Source: Candidatus Sulfopaludibacter sp. SbA3 (GTDB lineage Bacteria > Acidobacteriota > Terriglobia > 20CM-2-55-15). Taken from it: a DNA stretch of 6,960 nucleotides. Below are positions 1-5,506 of this stretch, piece by piece. The notes beneath the pieces are model-generated. The model saw only the letters and a list, made by a program, of their open reading frames with translations. It was not told the DNA's origin and did not search any database. Numbering within the stretch: position 1 is the first letter of the stretch; every line of letters starts with the position of its first letter. Location of the stretch: positions 1 through 6,960 of the forward strand of contig CAMAWS010000173.1 of assembly GCA_945861845.1 (NCBI GenBank), in the 5' to 3' direction. The translations under genes were made by a program, and so were the position numbers.

Positions 1-1200
1 GGCCACGGTGCTGTCAGGAAGGCCCAGGGCCTTGTAGATGCCCAGCGCCTCGATGTCGCGGACCAGCACCGGGAACAAGATGTCGGCGCCGAAGTTGGTT
101 ACATCTTTCAGGGGGCTGGTGTGAAGGTATTGCGTTTGACGCTGGGTCCCAACGAAGCCGGCGTTAAAGAGCGGCAAGGCATTGCGCCCCACCTGCACCC
201 AGTCGCCCGTCCCTTTGATGCCTGTGATGATATTGCTGGGATCCACAATCTGCGTCTGCTGCCGGCTGATGCTCGCCCAGACACGGACCAGACTGTCAGT
301 GGAGTTGGGCATCAGCACGCCGTTGTGGGGAATGCCGCCCGGAAAAATGTCGCTGATGGGAACCTCGAGGGCAATCGAGAAGATATTGAAGCCCGTGAAC
401 ACGTCTTCGGCAGGCGCCTCGGAGCCGCGTGCGCCGGGGATTCCGCCCAGGTCGCTTGCATTCAAGTTGACGAGATCGAATATTCCCTTCTCGTCGAGTT
501 GATAAGGATCGTCGAATTGGCCCGCGATGACCCGCCCGCCATTTGACAGCGTGTGGATGAACGTGTCGACAAACGCCTGATCGAAAAGGCCCGTAGTACG
601 GCTCGTGGAATCCTTGGAGTCATAACCTCTAAACGGACCGAGCCCGTAAACGAGCCGATCGGTCTGTGGGCCGTGGTTGTTTGGGAGAACCTTGAGCGCA
701 TCGCCAAGAACGACTTCCTGGTTGGGTCTTCTCTGAATCGCTCCAAAAGGCGTTTTGATTGTGGGCTCGGTCACGATTCGGGTCACCTTCATGGTCTCGG
801 TTCCACCGGTGAGCTGCCACAGCAGTTCGTTGCCGCCGCCCAGAGCATCCGTGGCGCTGGGAGATGTTTCAGGCGCGAGAGTGTTCGTGAACTCGACACG
901 ATACATAAGCTTGTCTTCGAGGCTCGTTCCCGTTCCAACATGAAACTCGTAGCGGTAGCCGTTGCATGCACGCAGGCCCTGGTTACCCTGACCCGGCTCG
1001 TGGAGCGGGTTGAAGTTCATGATCAGATAGAGCTTGTCGTGCGAGGCGTTAGACAGCCACGCAAAAGTGTCGGTGTTGTCCGCGCAGGGCTCGTTCAGGA
1101 CCGAAAGCGCCTCGCGGTGGCTGGATGCCGGTACAGACCGGACGAGAGAGAGGGCAAAAACCAATGCCAGGCCGGCGGCCGCTATACGTTTCTTCTTCAT
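1..1200 (-). CDS. DUF4331 family secreted protein, C-terminus beyond window
   Basis: The reverse strand from 1200 to 1 is one open frame of 400 codons with no stop, so the protein continues past the left edge. Residues 1-25 form a signal peptide: MKKKR, a hydrophobic core to about residue 20, then V-P-A with likely cleavage after Ala25. The mature protein starts SSHREAL, followed by a PCADNTDTFAW segment (38-48). This is the usual beginning of the DUF4331 (PF14224) family, whose typical form is SSHREAP...DNTDVYAF. Gly/Pro-rich beta-type sequence follows, with two early cysteines (39 and 79) that could form a disulfide. The biochemical role of the family is unknown to me, and export to the periplasm or outside is all that can be read here. 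The ATG at 1200 is fixed by a strong Shine-Dalgarno site and the signal peptide. It lies on the same strand as, and 218 bases downstream of, a sigma/anti-sigma pair. The family call is firm; function is open. Confidence 0.88.
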   Translation of the reverse strand, partial: MKKKRIAAAGLALVFALSLVRSVPASSHREALSVLNEPCADNTDTFAWLSNASHDKLYLIMNFNPLHEPGQGNQGLRACNGYRYEFHVGTGTSLEDKLMYRVEFTNTLAPETSPSATDALGGGNELLWQLTGGTETMKVTRIVTEPTIKTPFGAIQRRPNQEVVLGDALKVLPNNHGPQTDRLVYGLGPFRGYDSKDSTSRTTGLFDQAFVDTFIHTLSNGGRVIAGQFDDPYQLDEKGIFDLVNLNASDLGGIPGARGSEAPAEDVFTGFNIFSIALEVPISDIFPGGIPHNGVLMPNSTDSLVRVWASISRQQTQIVDPSNIITGIKGTGDWVQVGRNALPLFNAGFVGTQRQTQYLHTSPLKDVTNFGADILFPVLVRDIEALGIYKALGLPDSTVA

Positions 1201-1206
1201 ATTTTT

Positions 1207-1212
1207 TCCTCC
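1207..1212 (-). promoter_or_regulatory. Shine-Dalgarno site of the DUF4331 gene
   Basis: The minus strand reads GGAGGA, then six bases (AAAAAT), then the ATG at 1200. It is the strongest ribosome binding site in the window and decides the start of the secreted protein, suggesting efficient translation. Confidence 0.8.
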
Positions 1213-1258
1213 GTCTTGGGATGAATAGTCAAACAAGCAGAAGGGCACATCGCCGCAA

Positions 1259-1274
1259 CTGCCGTCTCCGGCAG
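1259..1274 (-). other. Leader hairpin with GNRA tetraloop upstream of DUF4331
   Basis: In the minus-strand RNA this reads CTGCCG-GAGA-CGGCAG: a perfect 6-bp GC-rich stem closed by a GAGA loop, which fits the GNRA tetraloop rule. It sits about 58 bases before the DUF4331 start, inside the 218-base gap after the anti-sigma gene. No U-run follows on either strand, so it is not an intrinsic terminator. It could stabilise or regulate the leader of the secreted-protein mRNA, or be the remnant of a processing site. I found no match to a riboswitch consensus I know, and no convincing -35/-10 pair in this gap. Confidence 0.4.
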
Positions 1275-1418
1275 ACTCTGGCTGGATTCATGCAACTCCA
1301 CCGGATACCACTACTACGGCGGCGACCCGCATCTTGGATTGCTCTTTTTGTTTTGAAATTCGGCTACCGGGAATCGCGGTGGGCTTGAGTCGGTTGGATT
1401 GTCCCTCGGCGCCGAGCG

Positions 1419-2204
1419 TCAGTCCAGGCTGCCCAATAGTGCGAACGGCCCGGTAGGCTGGGGAACGCCTCCGGCGGGTTCCGTTGTCACGGCGGCAGCC
1501 ATCAGATCGGAAAGGTTTCCAGGAACAGGTATATCAAGCGCCGCGGAACCGTCGGGTTGTGTGTTGAAGACACTGACGCTGACCGGATTTCCGCCGGCCG
1601 GAACAAACCACAATTGAAAACTTCTCTCATCCGGCGCCGGCGGCAGGCTGTATACATAGAAGAGCCAGCGGCCCTTCGCCTGATTCCAGAAAATGCGTCC
1701 CGTGGCGGCCGGCGTTGAGCCTTGTCCTGCGAGATTCACTACTCGGACATCGGATGACGAAAGGGTGGCGACCAGTAAACGTTGCTCGTCGTTTTGAGCC
1801 TGAAGCTCCGAAATTCGCGCGGTCAGAACATCCCGCAGCCGGCGGAGTTCCGCATTGTCGCTCATTACTGCGGCCAGAAGGACCAAAACCGCTGCCGCCG
1901 TCACACCGGCCGCCCAATCGATCCAGCGGCGTTTTGCCGGACTGAACGGCGTGCGCGCGTGTCTTGTGCCTTGTGCCTGCTCCAACAAACGCGCCTTGAG
2001 CGCGGGCGACGGGTCGTGAACCGGGAGAGTTGAGACCACAAGCGACATTACCGACTGGAGTTCCGTCACTGCCTTTCGGCAAACGGCGCAGTCCTCATCT
2101 TCGAGGTGACGCACGTACTCGGAGGCTTCGCCTACGGGCATTGCGCCCAAGGCGTACAAGCTAGCCTGTCCCTGCAGATCGTCCGTGATTTGGGAATGTT
2201 TCAT
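1419..2204 (-). CDS. RskA-type membrane anti-sigma factor
   Basis: A 261-residue single-pass inner-membrane regulator that should bind and silence the ECF sigma factor encoded just upstream. Residues 1-75 form the cytoplasmic anti-sigma domain, with an ALGAMPVGEASEYVRHL stretch and a candidate zinc motif His33...Cys39-x2-Cys42. A basic patch (AKRRW, 90-94) precedes one transmembrane helix at about 96-114, giving an N-inside topology. Residues 116-150 (ELRRLRDVLTARISELQAQN) are predicted coiled coil. From about 151 to the end is the extracytoplasmic RskA domain (PF10099), recognised by FQLWFVP, by VSVFNTQPDGS and by the closing AVTTEPAGGVPQPTGP motif. The start lies 13 bases after the sigma-factor stop, so the two are almost certainly one operon, as is standard for such pairs. 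In the RskA family release usually follows regulated proteolysis; no protease gene is visible here. Oddity: the His-to-Cys spacing is x5 rather than the common x3. Confidence 0.9.
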   Translation of the reverse strand: MKHSQITDDLQGQASLYALGAMPVGEASEYVRHLEDEDCAVCRKAVTELQSVMSLVVSTLPVHDPSPALKARLLEQAQGTRHARTPFSPAKRRWIDWAAGVTAAAVLVLLAAVMSDNAELRRLRDVLTARISELQAQNDEQRLLVATLSSSDVRVVNLAGQGSTPAATGRIFWNQAKGRWLFYVYSLPPAPDERSFQLWFVPAGGNPVSVSVFNTQPDGSAALDIPVPGNLSDLMAAAVTTEPAGGVPQPTGPFALLGSLD

Positions 2205-2217
2205 GACTGCCTTATAT

Positions 2218-2784
2218 TCATAAGTACGCCTTCAACCGCTTCTTCAGATGCGCCATTCCGGTCCTGATTCGATCCTTCACAGTTCCGAGGGGCTGGCGAA
2301 GAGCTGCGGCAATCTCAGAGTGGCTCATTCCCTGGAAGTACGCTAACTCCAGCGGTACGCGCTGCTCTTCCGAAAGCGTGCGCAGTGCTTCCTGGACGGC
2401 TTGCCGCACGTCAGCGAGAACGAACATGTCGGTTTCGCCGGGAGTTGGACTCTCCTTGTGCGTGTCTTCGGGTTGATCGCCCGTTGTTCTCTGGCGCGCC
2501 ACGCTTCGGATGCAGTCAATCGCGCGTGTGCGCGCGATTGTCAGTAGCCATGAGACTGGCTTTCCGCGAGAGACGTCGTAACGTGAAGCCTGTTGCCATG
2601 CTTGCCAGAAAACATCAAGGATGACGTCCTCGGCATCCGCCCGATTTCCGACGATCCGCATTACCAGGCTGAACGTGAGCCGATTGTAGCGTTCATAGAA
2701 GGCATCCAGGGCAGCCGAGTCCTTCGCAGCCATTCGGCGCAGCAATTCATGGTCTTCCCGTTCGATGTCTCTTTGGTCGGGCAT
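2218..2784 (-). CDS. ECF-family (sigma-70 family) RNA polymerase sigma factor
   Basis: A 188-residue alternative sigma factor that directs RNA polymerase to a stress regulon. Sigma region 2 spans about residues 25-92. It includes the 2.2 core-binding segment DAEDVILDVFWQAW (50-63) and the promoter-melting and -10 reading segment with VSWLLTIARTRAIDCIRS. A polar linker (95-120) leads to region 4 (about 133-185), with LSEEQRVPLELAYFQGMSHSEIA in shorter pieces and the helix-turn-helix at 153-181 ending GTVKDRIRTGMAHLKKRL. Length and architecture are typical of ECF sigma factors of the SigK/RpoE type. The ATG at 2784 has no evident Shine-Dalgarno sequence. The frame stays open upstream without another good start, and 17 residues before region 2 is normal, so I keep it. 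Met18 is the alternative. It precedes the anti-sigma gene by 13 bases. Self-activation is common for the class, but I could not find a convincing ECF promoter here. Confidence 0.93.
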   Translation of the reverse strand: MPDQRDIEREDHELLRRMAAKDSAALDAFYERYNRLTFSLVMRIVGNRADAEDVILDVFWQAWQQASRYDVSRGKPVSWLLTIARTRAIDCIRSVARQRTTGDQPEDTHKESPTPGETDMFVLADVRQAVQEALRTLSEEQRVPLELAYFQGMSHSEIAAALRQPLGTVKDRIRTGMAHLKKRLKAYL

Positions 2785-2874
2785 GGCTGAGATAGTACAG
2801 AGAAAGTTTCGCCATACACATCCATTTTGTGCGGCCGGCGCGTAGTCAAACAGAAGGACAGGTGGAGGTGTGCG

Positions 2875-2902
2875 TGGACTAAGCTTGCCACTCGCATATA
2901 AT
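2875..2902 (+). promoter_or_regulatory. Sigma-70-type promoter of the cupin gene
   Basis: A perfect -10 hexamer TATAAT lies at 2897-2902. With a 16-base spacer, the -35 is TGGACT at 2875-2880, four of six matching TTGACA. Transcription would begin near 2909. That is only about five bases before the ATG at 2914, but gives a normal leader of about 95 bases to the ATG at 3004. The box lies in the region shared with the divergent sigma gene. Confidence 0.55.
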
Positions 2903-2989
2903 GAGTTCCTTCAATGAAGAGGTCGAAGCCTATTCCCAAAAGAAATGGTACTGACGAGATCTTGAATCTCCTCGCGTATTCAGTCCCTC

Positions 2990-2994
2990 TGGAG
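2990..2994 (+). promoter_or_regulatory. Shine-Dalgarno site favouring the 3004 start of the cupin gene
   Basis: TGGAG lies nine bases before the ATG at 3004. The longer in-frame ATG at 2914 has no comparable site and sits almost on the predicted transcription start. This is the main reason for choosing the shorter cupin protein. Confidence 0.5.
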
Positions 2995-3003
2995 TCGCCA
3001 TCC

Positions 3004-3432
3004 ATGAGTGTGCTTCACCGTTTGCGAGAACGCGTGAAGGCCGGGAGTTCTGTGAACAGCGACGATTCCTCTGCGGCTGTGAAGGGCTGGAGTCCGGCGG
3101 CCGGTATATGGCTTAGCCAACATCAGGACGAGGGCATGTGGCAGGAGATCGGCATACCAGGTGTTTCCGTCCGTGTGTTGAACCTGGATCGAGAGCGAAT
3201 GTGCGTCACTACCCTTGTTAAGATCGCGCCGGGCGCGAGTTATCCCCGCCATCGGCACGCTGGACCCGAGGAGTGCTATGTAATAGATGGCGACATTCAT
3301 GTTTCCGGAGCTGTGCTCGGCAAGGGCGACTACCAGCGCGCGGAAGCGGAGAGTATCCACGAGGTCCAGTCCACGGAAGGCGGCTGCACGCTTCTCATCG
3401 TTTCTTCTCTTCGAGACCGGATCCTCGAATAA
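3004..3432 (+). CDS. ChrR-like stand-alone cupin domain protein
   Basis: A 142-residue soluble protein (172 residues if the ATG at 2914 is used). The cupin fold covers about residues 45-138. Motif 1 reads G-ASYPR-H83-R-H85-AGP-E89 with Gly96 after it. Motif 2 is GDYQRAEAESIH with His119. HxH, Glu and the later His are therefore all present as a metal site. From memory the zinc ligands in the cupin domain of Rhodobacter ChrR are H141, H143, E147 and H177, and the spacing here is identical. Phrases such as PGASYPRHRHAGPEEC and TEGGCTLLIVSSLRD are characteristic of the ChrR-like cupin group. Unlike ChrR there is no N-terminal zinc anti-sigma domain, only about 40 polar residues. Divergence from an ECF sigma gene suggests a sensor or modulator role, but a small metal-dependent enzyme cannot be excluded. 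Its last 38 bases overlap the convergent lipoprotein gene. Confidence 0.82.
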   Translation: MSVLHRLRERVKAGSSVNSDDSSAAVKGWSPAAGIWLSQHQDEGMWQEIGIPGVSVRVLNLDRERMCVTTLVKIAPGASYPRHRHAGPEECYVIDGDIHVSGAVLGKGDYQRAEAESIHEVQSTEGGCTLLIVSSLRDRILE

Positions 3433-4291
3433 TCTCGCCAAGGCGCCGGGCCGCAACGCCGAGCCGCGGCCCGGGCACCAGCAGGGAATCTTCAGCCACG
3501 ACATAGACTCGACCGTTCAGGACTGCGGGCAGCGGCAACTTCGACCAGTCTTTTCTTCGCTCCCGGGCCTGTTCCTCGTCAAGCGGGGTCGGCATGGTTT
3601 CGATAATCACATCCGGCGCGCGGCTGATGATTTCCTCAAGTGACGGCTGGAGAACCTCCTTGTCCACATCGCCGAAGATGTTGTCCCCACCCGCGATGGC
3701 AATCAGCTCGTGTTGAAATGCCTGCGAGCCGATGCTGTAAATCGAACCCAGCGTGCCGGCCTCCCGGTTGTGCAGGAGCATCACTTTAGGCCGTACTGCC
3801 GGCGCCTGCGCGTGAACCTCGTCGAAGGACCTCCGGATTTCCGCGACAACTTTCTGTGCGGCGTCTTCGACCTGTAGCTCGCGGCCCAATTCCAGCATGT
3901 ACTGGAGCGTGTATTCGATGTTTCCATGAACGAAGGGATGCAGCCGGATCCCGAGGCTGTTCAACCTTTCGCCCAGGCCGGTCTGGCTGCCGTAAGCGAT
4001 CACAAGATCCGGTCTCAGCTCGATGATCTTCTCGATGTTTGGATTGAGCAGCCCGCCGATCCTCTCCCTGCTGTTCACTTCAGGAGGAAAATTGTCGTAA
4101 TCGCCAACTGCGATCACGCGTTCGCCTATGCCAAATGCGAAGAGCATCTCCGTGCCGGACGGAACCACCGAGATAATGCGCTGAGGCACGATCCCGGGCT
4201 GCGGCCGCTGTTGTTCCGGTGTGCAGGAGGCGCAGGAGGTAATGGCGAGCAGGCAGGCGATGCAAAACCAGCAGAGCCGCGAAATGATCAT
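3395..4291 (-). CDS. BtuF/FhuD-type ABC-importer substrate-binding lipoprotein
   Basis: A 298-residue periplasmic binding protein anchored by lipid. The signal sequence ends in the lipobox I-T-S-C, giving Cys20 as the lipidated residue, followed by a short Pro/Gln linker to about residue 35. The remainder (about 38-290) is a helical-backbone binding-protein fold (PF01497). Its recognisable elements are RIISVVPSGTEMLFAFGIG (39-57), GLLNPNIEKIIELRPDLVIA (80-99), the two-lobe connecting helix around 130-160, GGDNIF (201-206), QPSLEEIISRAPDVII (215-230) and VPGPRLGVAARRL (272-284). Family members deliver cobalamin, haem or ferric siderophores to an ABC permease; the substrate cannot be told from sequence. 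No permease or ATPase gene is in the window, so it may serve a transporter encoded elsewhere. The ATG at 4291 is chosen because it begins the signal peptide. The reading frame stays open upstream only as antisense of the peptidase gene. No clear Shine-Dalgarno site precedes it. Confidence 0.88.
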   Translation of the reverse strand: MIISRLCWFCIACLLAITSCASCTPEQQRPQPGIVPQRIISVVPSGTEMLFAFGIGERVIAVGDYDNFPPEVNSRERIGGLLNPNIEKIIELRPDLVIAYGSQTGLGERLNSLGIRLHPFVHGNIEYTLQYMLELGRELQVEDAAQKVVAEIRRSFDEVHAQAPAVRPKVMLLHNREAGTLGSIYSIGSQAFQHELIAIAGGDNIFGDVDKEVLQPSLEEIISRAPDVIIETMPTPLDEEQARERRKDWSKLPLPAVLNGRVYVVAEDSLLVPGPRLGVAARRLGEIIRGSGLEEKKR

Positions 4292-4320
4292 GATATGGAA
4301 CGGTATATTATCATGTGCAT
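4284..4320. promoter_or_regulatory. Imperfect inverted repeat between divergent lipoprotein and peptidase genes
   Basis: Two 12-base arms, ATG-AT-CATGATA (4284-4295) and TATCATG-TG-CAT (4309-4320), are inverted around a 13-base centre. Ten of twelve positions pair, including an unbroken run of seven. The stretch is AT-rich within GC-rich surroundings. It covers the lipoprotein start codon and a plus-strand -10-like TATATT at 4304-4309, so a protein bound here could control both directions. It would also explain why the peptidase is best started at 4331 rather than at 4295. The binding factor is unknown. Confidence 0.45.
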
Positions 4321-4330
4321 CGTGAACACT

Positions 4331-5506
4331 ATGGAACTGCCCGAATACATCCCGCGCGAGGAACTGGAAAACCGATGGTCGAAGGTCCGGCGGCACATGG
4401 AGTGCGATGCGTTGGTCGTGCTGCAGAATGTCGACCAGTACTACCTGACCGGAACCCTGCAAAATGGCGTGCTGTGGTTTCCCATGGAAGGCGAACCGTT
4501 GCTCGCCGTGCGGAAAAGCTTCGAGCGCGCGAAGGCCGAGTCGGCCCTGAAGAACATCGTGCAACTGAAGACCTATTCGGAGCTTCCCGGCATGATTCCC
4601 AATGCCGGCGGCACACTTGGCTTCGAGCTTGACGTCGTTCCCCTGGCCACATACCAGCAGGTTTCCAGATATTTTCCCGGCAGCAAGACGGTCGACGGCT
4701 CCGGAGCGTTGCGAAATGCGCGGTCGGTCAAGACTCCATATGAAGTGGAGTGCATTCGCCGGGCGGCACGCATGCTGGACAAGGCGTTCCTCGATATCCC
4801 GGAGCAGTTGCGCGAGGGTATCGCCGAGTTCGAACTGGCGGCGCGCATCGAATACGTCATGCGCATGGAGGGACACCAGGGGCTCACGCGCGTGAGGCGC
4901 TTCAACATGGAGATGTTTTATGGTGCGGTTTCGTTTGGCGAAACCGCGGCCTACCCGCACAACTTCGATGGCCCGGTAGGCGTTCGTGGACTCTACCCGG
5001 CCGCTCCATCCATGGGCGGCCGCAGGCGTTTGAAGCGCGGCGAGCCGGTGATGGTGGATGTGCTCGGTGGATATGCCGGATATATCGCCGATGGTTCGCG
5101 CACTTATTCGCTGGGTGCGGTCTCGCCCCAGATGCGGGATACGCATCAGTTCATTCTCGAACTCAATTCATGGATAGAGGATCAACTGAAGCCTGGAAGT
5201 ATTCCGAGCGAGGTGTACTCGAACATCATGGCCCGAGTGTCGAAGACTTCCTTCGCCGCTCATTTCATGGGCGCGGGAGAAAACCAGGTGAAGTTCGTCG
5301 CGCACGGCGTGGGGTTGGAGCTGGACGAACTGCCGGTCATTGCCCCGAAATTCGATACGCCGCTCCAGGCAGGCGTGGTGCTCGCGGTCGAGCCCAAGGT
5401 GTTTTATCCGGGACTGGGCGGGGTTGGCACCGAGAACACGTACGTGATTACTGAAACCGGTTGTGAGCGGTTGACGACGTGCCCGCAGGAACTCCGTACG
5501 GTCTAG
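4331..5506 (+). CDS. M24-family metallopeptidase, Xaa-Pro dipeptidase/aminopeptidase type
   Basis: A complete 391-residue cytoplasmic peptidase expected to cleave N-terminal residues ahead of proline, using two metal ions. Residues about 6-130 are the creatinase-type N-terminal domain (IPREELENRWSKVRRHM, then DALVVLQNVDQYYLTG). Residues about 138-380 are the pita-bread catalytic domain. All five expected metal ligands are visible: Asp243 (MVDVLGG), Asp254 (YIADGSRTY), His325 (AHGVGLELDELP), Glu354 (VLAVEPK) and Glu368 (GTENTYVIT), so the enzyme should be active. No signal peptide is seen. In-frame ATGs at 4295 and 4313 lengthen it by 12 or 6 residues (MERYIIMCIVNT), but none of the three has a good ribosome site. 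I prefer 4331 because the family normally begins a few residues before IPREE and because 4295 would leave only three bases to the divergent lipoprotein start. Its TAG abuts the DAHP synthase stop. The physiological substrate is unknown. Confidence 0.92.
   Translation: MELPEYIPREELENRWSKVRRHMECDALVVLQNVDQYYLTGTLQNGVLWFPMEGEPLLAVRKSFERAKAESALKNIVQLKTYSELPGMIPNAGGTLGFELDVVPLATYQQVSRYFPGSKTVDGSGALRNARSVKTPYEVECIRRAARMLDKAFLDIPEQLREGIAEFELAARIEYVMRMEGHQGLTRVRRFNMEMFYGAVSFGETAAYPHNFDGPVGVRGLYPAAPSMGGRRRLKRGEPVMVDVLGGYAGYIADGSRTYSLGAVSPQMRDTHQFILELNSWIEDQLKPGSIPSEVYSNIMARVSKTSFAAHFMGAGENQVKFVAHGVGLELDELPVIAPKFDTPLQAGVVLAVEPKVFYPGLGGVGTENTYVITETGCERLTTCPQELRTV

Noticed and set aside
121..1224. Two long plus-strand open frames (121-546 and 553-1224).
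   Set aside because: They lie antisense to the DUF4331 gene, have no recognisable domain and start without ribosome sites. Their amino-acid composition is what reverse reading of a GC-rich gene gives.
1259..1320. Possible cobalamin-type riboswitch in the DUF4331 leader.
   Set aside because: Only scattered short matches to the consensus are seen; the conserved core boxes are not in order.
1225..1359. Plus-strand frame with a protein-like stretch (STGYHYYGGDPHLGLL) in the gap after DUF4331.
   Set aside because: There is no start codon or ribosome site, it has only 44 codons, and no family is recognised.
1405..1416. Palindrome CTCGGCGCCGAG just after the anti-sigma stop, a possible terminator.
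   Set aside because: The stem would be only four pairs with a four-base loop and no T-run follows, so it is not a credible intrinsic terminator.
2905..2909. GGAAC on the minus strand as an ECF -35 for sigma-gene autoregulation.
   Set aside because: No ECF-like -10 element occurs 16-18 bases downstream, and the pentamer alone is expected by chance.
2956..2970. GAGAT-cttga-ATCTC inverted repeat between the two candidate cupin starts.
   Set aside because: A five-base stem alone is too short to call an operator or attenuator.
3926..4330. Plus-strand frame extends the peptidase upstream for 135 codons.
   Set aside because: It is antisense of the lipoprotein gene and matches no domain. The creatinase N-terminal domain begins just after 4331.
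4292..5146. Minus-strand frame extends the lipoprotein upstream for 285 codons, to 583 residues.
   Set aside because: The extension is antisense of the peptidase gene. The true start is marked by the lipoprotein signal peptide at 4291.
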